From the NCBI GenBank assembly GCA_963693285.1, contig OY848917.1, positions 13,888,192 to 13,952,191 of the forward strand: 64,000 nt of DNA. Direction: 5' to 3'. The DNA is from Xestospongia muta (lineage: Eukaryota > Porifera > Demospongiae > Haplosclerida > Petrosiidae). The notes below the pieces were generated by a model. The model was not told where the DNA came from and ran no database searches. It worked only from the letters and a program-made list of their open reading frames with translations. Shown one piece after another: positions 24,373 to 35,996 of this stretch; within the stretch, counting starts at the first letter, position 1; each line of letters starts with the position of its first letter. A program made the translations under genes and the position numbers.

Positions 24373-25450
24373 AAGGTTGTACCTATACTAGTACTGGTAT
24401 AGGTATAGGCCCCTATACTTGGAGTTTCAGAGATATTTGGTATAGGAGCAATATGCCTACCTATGCTATAACTACATAGTCAATTAACTTAATGCTACCA
24501 CCATATTCCGTCCATTGTCCCATAGAACTAGATGTAGTTTATCACTTAACTTGCATTTTTCTAGACATGTAGTAAATATAGACTTCACATGCTCCCCAGT
24601 ATGACTGTCATTAAAAGGTTGTGCATGAAAGCAAGCTTGCTGCTTTTCCCAGGCTTGATTAATCCAATGCCCTGTTAAACTTAAATATGAATCTTGAGAA
24701 TCTGATGACCATAAGTCAGTTGTAATGCTAATGTGACACTCAACTTCAACAATCTTAGACAACTGGTAGCAAACTTTCTCATACATTGCTGGAATCGAAT
24801 CATACTTTCAGATAAGAATTTGCATGAACAAGCAGTGTATTTTGGCTCAAGAATACTCAGCAAACGAAAGAACCCCATATTTTCCACAATACAAAAGGGC
24901 AGGCAATCAATGCATACCATTTCTGCAATTGCTAGGTGAATCATTACAGATCTTGGGTGATCAAATTTTACCTTTTTTTTAAGAACAGATTCCAAAGACT
25001 TTTGATCTGGTGCCCTTGCTTTGCTACTAGATTGATGAGCCTCATTTCTAAACTCTCCAAGACGCTCAAACTCTAACCATTCTTCTCTGTGATGACTTCT
25101 TAAATGTTTTTTAAGTTTGGTGTTAGTAAAATGTCTATAATAATATTGTTCAATGAACAAGTGCAACTACAGTGCTACGCGTTTACTCCTTCTTTTGGCC
25201 TCCGCGAGAGATAATATCTCCACAGATATTGCATGTAACTTTGGAGCTGTCTGCTGGTTTAATTGTGAAAAACCGCCAGACAGAGCTTCTTTTTTGATCA
25301 GCCATGATGAAAGACACGTGTTTGAGCGGGGTGCAATAATTAATTAATATTAATTGATTATTGGTATAGGTATCGGTTTCGACATATACTTCTACTTCAA
25401 GTATAGGAGTATCGAAGTATAGGGGAATAGCAGTATAGGTACAACCTTTA
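24373..25450 (-). mobile_element. Internally deleted hAT element (BED-finger type) with inverted repeats
   Basis: Terminal inverted repeats start AAGGTTGTACCTATACT at the left and end with its complement (agtataggtacaacctt, plus two bases) at the right. Subterminal tataggtatagg-type repeats follow inside. Flanks cctggatt (24365-24372) and tctggatt (25451-25458) form an 8-bp target duplication with one mismatch, the size typical of hAT. The interior encodes a broken transposase N-terminal half on the minus strand. Confidence 0.8.
24484..25309 (-). pseudogene. hAT (ZBED-like) transposase fragment, frameshifted
   Basis: Minus-strand pieces in order: MADQKRSSVWRFF ... VTCNICGDIISRGG (first half of a BED zinc finger, C-x2-C), then after a frameshift TKLKKHLRSHHREEW (H-x-H half of the finger), a middle region, and after another shift ISITTDLWSSDSQDSYLSLT, the conserved start of the hAT RNase H-like core. 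The C-terminal catalytic and dimerisation regions are missing. At least two frameshifts make it dead. Confidence 0.82.
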
Positions 25451-25707
25451 TCTGGATTCCAGCATGAGAACAGGGAAAGAAGTCTCAAATTCAGTAGAAT
25501 GTGAATACATGTTTGTACCAGCTGGTACATTACCTCTCGCTTGCTAAATAAATGACAAAAAGGTTATATCACTTACAGCTATTCATTAAAAACAGTAAAG
25601 TATGTGTCCATGTCTAATGTTAGTGACTTGATTGTAATCAGCAACAATATAATACACACAGTGTGATTGTTGCAAGTAGTATGTTTCATTCAACAAGTTA
25701 CATTGTG

Positions 25708-25966
25708 CAAGGGCGGTGTCTGCACTCAGGCCACTCCGGCCATGGCCGGACCACTTTTCAACCACTTTTTTTATATATACATCAGAAAGTATAAGGTTTA
25801 TCATATATCAGAAGCACTTTAGTTCAGTGAATTTTGGCTTCAGATTGCATCGGGGGCTAGTCCCTGAAGCCCTAAATTCCAAATATTCCTGGGGGCATGC
25901 CACTAGACCCCCTAGAGTGTTTTGGTCCATGGCCTGACCACATCAAAATAGCCGATGCCATCCCTG
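25708..25966. mobile_element. Short GC-rich inverted-repeat element
   Basis: A GC-rich block stands out from AT-rich flanks. The left end caagggcggtgtctgc is partly complementary to the right end gccgatgccatccctg. Internal copies ggccatggccgg and ccatggcctgacc also oppose each other. Flanks share only ttgt. Probably a MITE; the superfamily is unclear. Confidence 0.4.
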
Positions 25967-26228
25967 TTGTATATGCCAAAACATTATTAGAAACAAAATA
26001 AAAGCTATAGATGGTTAAATATTTTAGTTTGTACTGTATTATTAATTATGCGGAATGTTTTGTAAAAGGGTCGGGGAGCACTTCCTTTTTAGTCATTACT
26101 AAGCATACACGTGTATATAACTGAAAAATAACCTGATCATGTCTTTTAGAATGGAATAATGTTGTAGATCATTATATATAATCTGATATAGTACTGGTAC
26201 TTCTATGTTTTGTCTCTTTGTTTTATTG

Positions 26229-26614
26229 ATGGCAATCTAAGCTGTGAAATATATAGAAGGGCATTAGTTCAATGTACCAATATTATTGTTGATCAAATGT
26301 TGATCCTATTGCTTTAACAAGGAACTGTATTCAAAAGAAGTTATATCTGAGAATATTTACCAAAAGGTTAAAGACAATGAAACAAGAGAAACAACTTCAG
26401 ATCGTCTTGATAGATCGTCTAAAGGATCATGTCAAACACAATGCTAGCACCTTCACAATTTTCCTAGATATTTTAAGAGATGACAGTTTAAAACTATATG
26501 ACTTATAGTTGACAAAATAATGTCAAAGTATAAAGGTGTGATACATTAGCTTTTAATGCTTATTAACTTTATTAACTCTTTGTTGTTTCAGAATTGCCTA
26601 CATCGAACTGTTAA
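26229..26614 (+). pseudogene. Dead copy of the CARD-like exon and terminal exon of the A/B gene family
   Basis: Collinear with the gene B exons 48358-48663 and 48721-48743 and their intron. Lesions visible by comparison: the acceptor AG is lost (ttctatag in B, ttttattg here). A one-base loss occurs in the codons after the conserved IIV stretch, and further indels and stops follow (for example tatgacttatag). The terminal ELPTSNC-stop exon is still readable. Gene A therefore probably once ended like gene B. Confidence 0.85.
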
Positions 26615-26980
26615 AAATGAGTTCACAAATCTTCAAGTTACAAGCAAACAACACATTTAACATAGTTTACACAATATAAGATAGTCATAACATGTTAATG
26701 TTTTCTTTGTTATTGTTATGTTGGTAGTGAAATGTTTTGCACTTAAATTCTTAGAAATGCTTTAGAGATATTTAGTTCAAACATATCTCATATATTGTGA
26801 CATTATTATTTCTCTGATTTATTTAAATTTTGTAATGTTTCTAAATGATCAAGTGCTTATCAATAGCTAGTAAGACACGATCTGTAACAGATCCATGCAG
26901 AGCCTATTCAATTTCATTGCAAAAAGAGTAAACCCTTTTTCGGTATCTGAAGTAATTTAACTTTGTTGCAACAACATACA

Positions 26981-27782
26981 CTTTGGTTTCTATCAAGAAC
27001 TAGTTCCAATGGAGCAGTTTCTCTCTATGAGTGACCAGAAACATTGCCACAAGTGATGGAGGACATTGATAACAACTACAGTGATGATGATTTTGAAGGT
27101 ACTGGTTGTGTAGATGATGGACAACTGGTTTTTGATAAAATGAAGCAGTACTGCAATTACTAGATCTATGACTGCCACTTCTGCTGTTTCTACCCTCAAC
27201 TTTAACTACTATTTCTACAATTGCTACTGTTCCAATATTGACTGCTTCTCTGGCAACATCTACTACTATTAGTATTCCTCCATTTTAAGAAAAACTTAGT
27301 CCAATGATCAACATCTCTGGAGCAAAAACCTGCTGGTCATTTCAATCAACTATGGATAAACACAACAAAATAAAAAAATATTGGGTCAAAACAAACCTGT
27401 ATAGTCAACATTATCTTAACTCTTGTGATGGACATCTTCAGCAGCATCCTAGAGCTTGAGTACATAAATTCACCATAGGAAAGCTCTATAATTTTATAAT
27501 GTTAATAATCATTATAGGTGTTGTCAGTTTACCACCTGTTCAAAAGTATTGGTGAAAAAATTGGCCATTTATTAATGATAGCTTTTGGAAAATCATATCT
27601 ATCTTAAGATGACAACATACTGTGATGTATGCATACTTGGAGTTAAGTGGATGGATAAGGAAGTTGTGGCTACCCTTTCTACTGTTGACGATTGCTCTAT
27701 AGTCGAGTTTCAAGGACACACAGCAAGAGTGATTGTAAATTATCCAGAAGCCAGCAATCATTCATGTTTATAATACCTACAT
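26981..27782 (+). pseudogene. piggyBac-type transposase relic, copy A
   Basis: Collinear with 49090-49930. It contains an acidic N-terminal piece (MEDIDNNYSDDDFEG), a TTT/S-rich stretch, and a C-terminal piece reading CILGVKWMDKEVVATLSTVD at 27616 onward, which matches the region before the piggyBac MGGVD box. Stops separate the pieces. Homology with copy B stops near 27782, marking the end of the duplicated segment. Confidence 0.7.
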
Positions 27783-30700
27783 GAATTTCTGTCTAGAAGT
27801 AGCTCAAGCACTTATCTCTATACATGCATTTAACAATACACTCACAGTACCTACTGCATTACAACACATCTTAAACTGGCTAAGTTGTCATTTTTTCCAG
27901 TCCCCAGTGTAAAAATGGACTGCATAAAGTATGCAGTAGAAGAAAATAAAACTAGTATTAAATGTGACATTATGTGATATTATGTGACTATAATTAGACA
28001 CATTAATATGTTGTTGTTATGTTTGACTTATTACTTGAGATAGATAGTCTATTATGTAGTTGTTGAAAAAGGATTTAAATTATATCAAGAAGTCTATTCA
28101 TAGATTTTATAATTTTGTGTACATGAACGACTGCATAAATACCAATAAACCAGAAAAAGAGTAGTATGAAATGCCAATGTCAATAATATAAATGTACTTT
28201 TCCCATGATAGTCATCTTACTAGTTTGAGACACACACTTAATTGAGCAAGGACTGTTCTCTGTGTAGTATTAAAGGGTGGATGAATTATAGCTTATTGTG
28301 AAAGTTTCTCTCTACTTCTACCTTAAATAGTTCTAATAAAATTGTCCCTTCTACACCATGACAACATCCTATATGTAACAGTAACTTAAGTATAGTACCT
28401 AAAATTAGCCTTTTGCCACTGATATGTAAGAATTTTGCTGAAACAGCAGCACAGCTACGAAAAACTAGAGGTATTGCTAATATAAAAGTTGAAGCAAATC
28501 TCCAGTAGTTATAGACTATAGTAGTGTGGGCATCTAAATATAGTAACATGACTAGCATGGGAAAATAGCAGACATTTCATTTATTTTCTTGGACACTTTG
28601 AGATTTTAACCCTTCTATTTTTTCTGAAATTATGGTCTCTAGATACTTATCAAGATGTTTTCAGTGTAGTTAAATATAAGTTGTGAAATAAAGATAGTTA
28701 CAGTGTAAAACGTAAATATCTTAAGTGATGGCCAGTTAGTTGAGGCCATCTGTTTGACTTTGAACCAAAGTCATCCTGAACAAGAATCAACAGAGACTTT
28801 GCATATACTATATGGACAATACATGTAGACTCAGATAATAGTAGCTGGTGAAACATTGAACTTTCTGCATGGATACTCTCTGAGGCAGAGTAAACAGATA
28901 TGCAATTATGACTAAAGAATAGAGACTCAAATCATCTCAATATATATAGCAGTTTATTGTTATATTTATTTCAAAGAAGTAGCCTGTAAAGCAACGACTT
29001 ACATTACATGTACCAGAGTATCATAACTATGCATAGGTGGGCTTGTTACACTACCTATAGTACAATCAGCACTAATATGTCTTCAACCCTAGGACTGTCT
29101 AGTCAGTTCATTGCTTTGTTTGTACAACTTTTAAGTAGTCTTAATAGCAACAAAGTGGACCATCAATTTAGAATGAAGTGAGCTTTTATGATAGAAATAA
29201 ATTTGATTGTTTGTCATATCAAAAAAAGATATGTTGTATAAATTATGAAACTACTGCTAATGTCAATCAAATCATTTGAATAACAATTAAGAATAAAAGA
29301 AGAACATCATTTATTTTAATTTGTTTACTTAATGATATTTAGTCCAGATAGTTATTATGATGTCTGTTAATTTCCCTGACTTATGTCATTCAGTGAGTTA
29401 TGATTACTGTACATTCCTGAATATAACTAACATTAATAACAAATATAACATTATAAACTTGTCATACAGAATTATAATGCATAGAATCTAATGAAAAGTC
29501 TTTTAAATTCCTCTAATTAGAATAACACAGACATACTGCTTCACTATATGTAGATATTTTTACTTACTTATATTATTGCTAACTTTCATTTTCTACTGTG
29601 TATGTTCTCTCTTGTATACAATATTATGTCAACATGAAGAAGTAATAACTTTATTACATGATAGTAAGTGAAAACGTATATTGCACAAGTTGACTGGATA
29701 TAACATACTACGCCCACATTACAAAAATTAACAGATATTCTGTGATACATTAGTAATAGCCAACATTTTGTCATTGTCATTATAACATATAGGACACTTA
29801 GTGATTGGTACATTTACTTATTATTGATATAACTATATCTTGGATAGTTTTTGATACCAACAAAGAAGGTAAAGTTTATTTTCTCCATGTTAGTGAATAT
29901 TAAGTATAGTCATTGGCTTGTATGTATGTTGTAAACAAGACATACAGTTACAGTTTAAAAGTTGTCATGTGTAAGAGTGTGATTCTAGGATTTAGTTTGA
30001 AACAATTATTACAAGCTTTAGCCAATAGTATATAATGAATCTTGACCATTTTATAGCCTATTTGTGTCACAAAGTTATTGTCACTATTATGATGATCATG
30101 CAAACCTTTCCTGGAAAAGTATATGCTCAATAGGAATCACTATGCATCACAGAAAGTATACTTTCTGTGATGTTTTTAAAATTTATGCAAGTATTTTCTT
30201 ATATTTCAGTAGCAACTTTACTTACATCTCTTAAATTGTACACTTCTGTATGGTATGTAGTTTCAATTAGTTTGGTTCTTATTGCTAGGTCTCCACATTA
30301 TAATGCTTTACTTTGTACTAGTCACAGATCAATGACAACTATACTAACTTTTAACTGAACTGTATCTTGCTTCTAATAAGTTATTTTGTTTAGTGAATGA
30401 TTGAAAATATTCAATGTAGTTTAATTCATATGTAATGACTTTAGCTATTGTCTTTGCAAAGAAGTAGAGCTGGCCATATAGAATCAAGACTGCATAAACA
30501 TTGTATTAGAATAGTCAACTTTACTACTGTTGGACTGAGACTGATTTTATCTTTCATATAAACATTATTAAAATATCATCATTGCTTCTTAAGTTAAATT
30601 ATCGTTCAAGGTAATTTAATAAGGTATAATATGTTGTATATAGTGTTTTATTATAGTAATATATATTTTTATGGCATGACTGACAATTAACTGAAGGTGA

Positions 30701-30807
30701 AATATCCAGATAATTTGTGTTAGGGTATCACACAACACCAATCACATAATAATTTACTGAATAGTATTCTTGTATATCTGAATTGGAAACTGTATATTTG
30801 AATTGAC
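27783..30807. other. Gene-free AT-rich DNA
   Basis: No exon-like segment, RNA gene or tandem repeat found, apart from a perfect 28-bp palindrome at 30145-30172. Confidence 0.5.
30145..30172. repeat. Perfect 28-bp palindrome
   Basis: Half-site CATCACAGAAAGTA is followed directly by its exact reverse complement with no loop. Confidence 0.9.
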
Positions 30808-30910
30808 CTCTGTTGAAACATTGGTGATACTGGAGACAAAATTGTGTGATTACAAGTTGTTAAACTATATTGAGTTTTGCTTCTCTCAGAGAGCCAAAAC
30901 TCAATATAGT
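30808..30910. repeat. Fold-back fragment of hAT transposase DNA
   Basis: 30808-30877 is the near-exact reverse complement of 31791-31860, which lies in the hAT transposase fragment. In addition, 30864-30879 and 30895-30910 are perfect 16-bp inverted arms around a 15-base loop that is itself partly self-complementary. Confidence 0.85.
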
Positions 30911-30965
30911 GTGATAAAAACTAACTCATTTCTTTTGATGTTTATGTGAACACAGGACTGATTGA

Positions 30966-31307
30966 TATGGCGCTATATCAGTGTCAAAATTATGCGGTAT
31001 AGAAATTTTACTTGGTAGTATATATACCGCATCGTCTAAGAGGCGTGGTGTACATACCATCGAAAGACAAAATCAGGAACCCAACCCAACAAGAAATATC
31101 TCGCTGACGCTCGATTCTAAGAGACAGCTCGTGGTATTTGCGCTCCACGTTTTATTAAGTAACAACAAAAGCCTAGAAATGGCGCTGGAACTCATCACAA
31201 ATCAGCCATCTTTAATTAGCGTCGCCACGCCCCTTAGACGATGCGGTATATACACTACCAAGTAAGATTTCTCTACTGCATAATTTTGACACTAATATAG
31301 CGCCATA
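30966..31307. mobile_element. 342-bp MITE with ~85-bp terminal inverted repeats
   Basis: The left arm starting TATGGCGCTATATCAGTGTC is matched by an inverted right arm ending GACACTAATATAGCGCCATA. About 85 bases per arm pair with only a few differences, through the tetranucleotide cluster around ataccgcatcgtctaag. Flanks on both sides read gattga (30960-30965 and 31308-31313), a 6-bp target duplication. The unusual TSD length and long arms leave the superfamily open (Mutator-like or other). A 94-codon open frame spans it but overlaps the arms and shows no known domain. Confidence 0.88.
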
Positions 31308-31341
31308 GATTGAAGCTTAAAACATGGATTCAGACTATATG

Positions 31342-32040
31342 CATAGGCGTAGGAATGATTTTATGACTGGGGGGGGGGGGGGGGGTCACAGTAGATGAAG
31401 CAAAGGCGTGTAGTAATAGTAATTTTTGATAACATTAGCTACATGGGATGGTAGCTATAAACATTGGATATGGTCAGTGTAAAATTTTTTTGAACAACAA
31501 TGTTATAAATAACTTGATTATAATTGCAATGCAAGATACAGTTACACATTACCAAAATAATTACTTCTTCTGTCATTTATGTGGATGAGACTATTTGCTA
31601 TTGTGATAATTCCAAGTTCATCTGTCCTGTCTTAGTGAACATATTGGAGAATTGTATTGTTAAGTCATGGTCGTGACATTGTAGCTCTTAAGTAGGTTTT
31701 CAATCTCCTAAGTGCTGAAAATGTCATCTCTGCAGTTGCAATGGCAACAGGTATTGTGTAAAAAATTTCATCAAACGAAGAAAACGGAGCCAACTCAATA
31801 TAGTTTAACAACTTGTAATCACACAATTTTGTCTCCAGTATCACCAATGTTTCAACAGAGTTAGTTGTATGAAAGGAAAGCGTAGTTTGCTTTAACTTCT
31901 TGATTGGCGGAGGAGCAGACATAGCAACACTACTTGGTTTAGCAGATATAGCAATACACTTACACGTGTTACGTGGATGTGGCGCAACATGAAATTTTGA
32001 GGCACTGCCCCCAGTGCCCCCCCTGGTTCATACGCCTATG
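31342..32040 (-). mobile_element. Deleted hAT element (CATAGGCG-type ends, ZMYM1-like transposase)
   Basis: Begins CATAGGCGTAGGAATGATTT followed shortly by a 17-G run, and ends with a C-rich run and GGTTCATACGCCTATG. Ends of this form with G/C runs are known from invertebrate hAT elements. atatg directly flanks both ends. It carries an internally deleted transposase on the minus strand. Confidence 0.75.
31665..31922 (-). pseudogene. Internally deleted hAT transposase (N-terminus joined to C-terminus)
   Basis: 85 codons. The start MSAPPPIKKLKQTTLSF resembles the N-terminus of ZMYM1/TTF-type hAT transposases. The end PVAIATAEMTFSALRRLKTY resembles the C-terminal dimerisation motif (usually P-x-SAERSFSALRRIKTYLRS). 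The zinc-finger and catalytic middle are missing, so it is a non-autonomous derivative. Confidence 0.75.
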
Positions 32041-34182
32041 ATATGTACTCATAAACAGACATTACAAAGTACTAACGCACAGCTTGGTAACACAATAGTA
32101 CTGATAAAATGTCATTTAGAACAGATGAAAGCAGTATTTCTATCAATACAACAACGTGAACCAGTAAATATAACTATAGCTCCACAACAACATTTCTTCA
32201 GCACCTGAAGACACTATCAGTTAGACTAGTAAAAGATAAAAGACACCATCAGTTAGACTAGTAAAAGATAAACAAATTATAAAAAAGAAATTGAACAACC
32301 CAACAGATGAAATAATTGATTTCAACCTATCTAACATACAAAATTACACAAAAAGAGAAGCATAGGAACCATTACAACAACTAGGTGAGGTGGTATTGCA
32401 CTTAATTATGATCATTAACATAAAGGTATATTAAGTAGTAAATGTCTTGAATGCATGTGCTCTCACTGCCAATTATCTACAACACACAGAAACATAGTTA
32501 AAATAGAAAAATAGTTAAATGCAGTACATGATATAATGATATCATCCCCAGCAGTTAAAGAACACTCAACTACAACATAAACTACGAATAACATGATCAA
32601 TTAATATTTAACAAAGCTCTGTAAATTATCAACTTTACATAGAGTAGTTATTAGAAAATCTCACTACATCATCTATAGTACAATTATCAATCTCTCATTA
32701 TAGGATTAAAGGAAATAGTTTAGGACAACAGTTTCAAATTAATGATAGATCAAACTCACAATCTAAGTTATCAAAGAGCCTCAGCATTTTCTGTACCAAT
32801 ATAGTATATCTAAGTCTCTCTAAAATTAAAATACATGTTTAGTACAGAACCGTCCTTATTATCATAACACATATAACTTACACTAGTCATCAGTTAATTA
32901 GATCAAGTCATCACTACCAGTGACCATTAATCTTGTCCATCCTATTATAAAAAAAGTTCATTCAGTAGACAATTGTACTATTTAAAAGTTAACTTACAGT
33001 AGGTATATTAACAAATGTCATCCCTAGTAGCTATTAATAGACCTATTATATGTAATAGAATTTGTTTTGTTTTAAAATTACAGTTAATATACAACTTACA
33101 ACCAATAGAACATTATATCATTATACTAGAGAAAAATAAGTAGTTAGTAAATTAGTAACAAATAATAGATATGACTAATACATCATAGGACAACACTAGA
33201 TCAGATCATCTCAAGTTGGTGTAGAACAAGTTAGTACAATATTATAAGAGAACAAATAGTAAAAATATTTATTTATTAAGTCGTTTTATTAACTTATTAG
33301 CAGCAGAACACTCATCTCCAATAAATCAATTATCCAACTGTCCTATTGTAAAGAAATTCTAAAAAGGTATTATTTAAATGTTGAGTTTATACAGATCTCG
33401 ACCAGTTGATCATTATCTCCAGTATACTAGTAAACAACATTCCTACTATAAAATGAAATATAGTTATTACAACAGTGAAACAATTATTGTTATTAATTGA
33501 CAAGAGTATGTTTTTCACTAAAATTACTTAATAATTCTAGTGTACAACAGTTCATATTGGTTATTAGGGATAAAAAGAAGAGCCTAGATTTCAGAATGAA
33601 AAAAAATCTACATACCAGGATAATTTTAGCCGTCATCTAAAATTTTCAAATTCTAGAAAACCAATTCTTTAATCCTCTAGACCAGAAAAAAGAAGGTAAA
33701 TCCTAGATGCCAAGAAGTAAGAAAAATTCAAAATGCCAGAAATAAACAAGAAAACCCTAGGTGCCAGCATAGAAATATTAATGAAGGTGAAATCCTTGAT
33801 TTCTGTAAAGAAATCAAGTATTTGATGCCAGAGTAAAGTACTAGATGTCAGAAGCAAGCAATATAAACCCAGATAACAAGAGGTTAAAAATAATCGACAC
33901 TAAGTGTTACAGAACAATCTCAGGAGATGGATGTGTAAGATAACATACACAGGAACTATTATGGAACAAGAATAAGTATCAGAGTTCTTTGTAACACTCA
34001 CAGGGAATAGTAACACAAGATAGAACTGTAATTAAACAAAAAGTCCTTAATGTTGGAGAGTGGCATAAGATCATAACATAAGATAAAACACAAGAGCTAT
34101 AATACTAACAAAACTCAATGAGAAGACCATCATTGTATATAACACAGTCATGTATGATGTCAACACATTAACAATAAATAAT
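32041..34182. other. Gene-free AT-rich DNA with a two-copy 32-bp direct repeat
   Basis: 32209-32240 and 32241-32272 are tandem copies (agacactatcagttagacta ..). Around 33590-33890 purine-rich segments repeat ctagatgccag-like words loosely. No genes seen. Confidence 0.55.
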
Positions 34183-34354
34183 AGAGCTTGGGCATTAAGA
34201 GGTGTGTACATGTCATGGAGCTAGCTTGGATTATATTACAAGAGCTTGGACATAAAAGAGGTGTGCACATGTCATGGAGCTAGCTTGGATTGTATTACAA
34301 GAGCTTGGGCATTAAGAGGTGTGCACATGACATGGAGCTAGAACATGGCCATTA

Positions 34355-34803
34355 CATAGGCGAATGAGGCACTTATATTTTGGGGGGCTCACACCATAAC
34401 TATGTGATGAATATGCAGACACAAATGTACCCATAATGCAGAAAGTATGTTTGATATAATCACAATCAGTATTACCAACATTAATTTAAAATGTACCAAA
34501 GTATTTCCTTTACTCATTATTTACCATAACAAATTCCTTAGCTATTTCAACAAGATCACACTCATTAGTTATGCATTTGTGTACATGAAAGACCAGACAA
34601 TTGTTAAGCCGTTTTTTCGTCATTGTGGCCTGCAAATATGTTAAAACTTTTGACAGTTTCATCAACACCAATAAGATTAACTTAGATTCTTTTTGTGGGG
34701 TAAGTAACAAGCAATAAAAATGTGGGGGGGGCTGAGACCCTCTTTCTAAATATTGGGGGGCTCTAGCCCCTCCAGCCCCCCCCCCCCCTTTCAGCCTCCT
34801 ATG
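34355..34803. mobile_element. hAT-type MITE, copy 1
   Basis: Starts CATAGGCGAATGAGGCAC and ends cctcctatg, with G runs near the left end and C runs near the right. Flanked on both sides by ccatta (34349-34354 and 34804-34809). The ends resemble those of the element at 31342-32040. Open frames inside are not supported as genes. Confidence 0.7.
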
Positions 34804-35215
34804 CCATTAAGAGGTGTGTACATGTCATGGGACTACCTTGGATTGTATTACAAGAGCCTGGGAATTAAGAGGTGTGCACATGTCAAGGGACTAGCTTGGA
34901 TCATATTACAAGAGCTTGAACATTAAGAGGTGTGCACATGTCAAGGGACTAGCTTGGATCATATTACAAGAGCTTGGGCATTAAGACATCTGTACATGTC
35001 ACAGAGCTAGCTTGGATCATATTACAAGAGCTTGGGCATTAAGACATCTGTACATGTCACAGAGCTAGCTTAGATCATATTACAAGAGCTTGGGCATTAA
35101 GAGGTGTGTACATGTCATGGAGCTAGCTTAGATTGTATTACAAGAGCTTGGGCATTAAGAGGTGTGCACATGACATGGAGCTAGCTTGGATTGTATTACA
35201 AGAACATGGCCATTA

Positions 35216-35661
35216 CATAGGTGGATGAGGCACTTGTATTTTGGGGGGGCTCACACCATAACTATGTGATGAATATGCAGACACAAATGTACCCATAATG
35301 CAGAAAGTATGTTTGATATAATCACAATCAGTATTACCAACATTAATTTAAAATGTACCAAAGTATTTCCTTTACTCATTATTTACCATAACAAATCCCT
35401 TAGCTATTTCAACAAGATCACACTCATTAGTTATGCATTTGTGTACATGAAAGACCAGACAATTGTTAAGCCGTTTTTTCGTCATTGTGGCCTGCAAATA
35501 TGTTAAAATTTTTGACAGTTTCATCAACACCAATAAGATTAACTTAGATTCTTTTTGTGGGGTAAGTAACAAGCAATAAAAATGTGGGGGGGCTGAGACC
35601 CTCTTTCTAAATATTGGGGGGCTCTAGCCCCTCCAGCCCCCCCCCCTTTCAGCCTCCTATG
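35216..35661. mobile_element. hAT-type MITE, copy 2 (duplicated with its flanks)
   Basis: Nearly identical to 34355-34803, including the same ccatta flanks. It was therefore copied by segmental duplication, not by a second insertion. Confidence 0.75.
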
Positions 35662-35978
35662 CCATTAAGAGGTGTGTACATGTCATGGGACTACCTTGGA
35701 TTGTATTACAAGAGTCTTGGAATTAAGAGGTGTGCACATGTCAAGGGACTAGCTTGGATCATATTACAAGAGCTTGAACATTAAGAGGTGTGCACATGTC
35801 AAGGGACTAGCTTGGATCATATTACAAGAGCTTGGGCATTAAGACATCTGTACATGTCACAGAGCTAGCTTGGATCATATTACAAGAGCTTGGACATAAA
35901 AGAGGTGTGTACATGTTAAGGGACTAGCTTTGTCAAGGAACTAGACTTGTTTCAAGTTTACACATTTGAGGTTTTATC

Positions 35979-35996
35979 ATGGACCAGCAGCAATTG
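35979..35996 (+). CDS. Gene B initiator exon (MDQQQL)
   Basis: ATG GAC CAG CAG CAA TTG followed by gtaagt, phase 0, joining in frame to the cap ankyrin exon. Being very short, it is supported mainly by the strong donor and by lack of any other start. Confidence 0.6.

Larger units (their letters stand above)
34183..35935. repeat. 58-bp minisatellite with a higher-order 861-bp duplication
   Basis: The unit begins agagcttgggcattaagagg and contains catgtcatggagctagcttg. About 15 units occur in three blocks (34183-34345, about 34804-35210, about 35662-35935), separated by two copies of the same short element. The two element copies share flanks and are 861 bp apart, so a block of minisatellite plus element was duplicated as a whole. 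Confidence 0.92.

Noticed and set aside
30981..31265. 94-codon open frame inside the MITE
   Set aside because: It runs through both inverted arms, so its ends are set by the element. No known domain.
34447..34644. Open frames repeated at 35309-35506
   Set aside because: They occur because the MITE-bearing block is duplicated. No coding features.
34183..35935. CRISPR array
   Set aside because: The 58-bp units are contiguous with no unique spacers, and the sequence is eukaryotic. It is a minisatellite.
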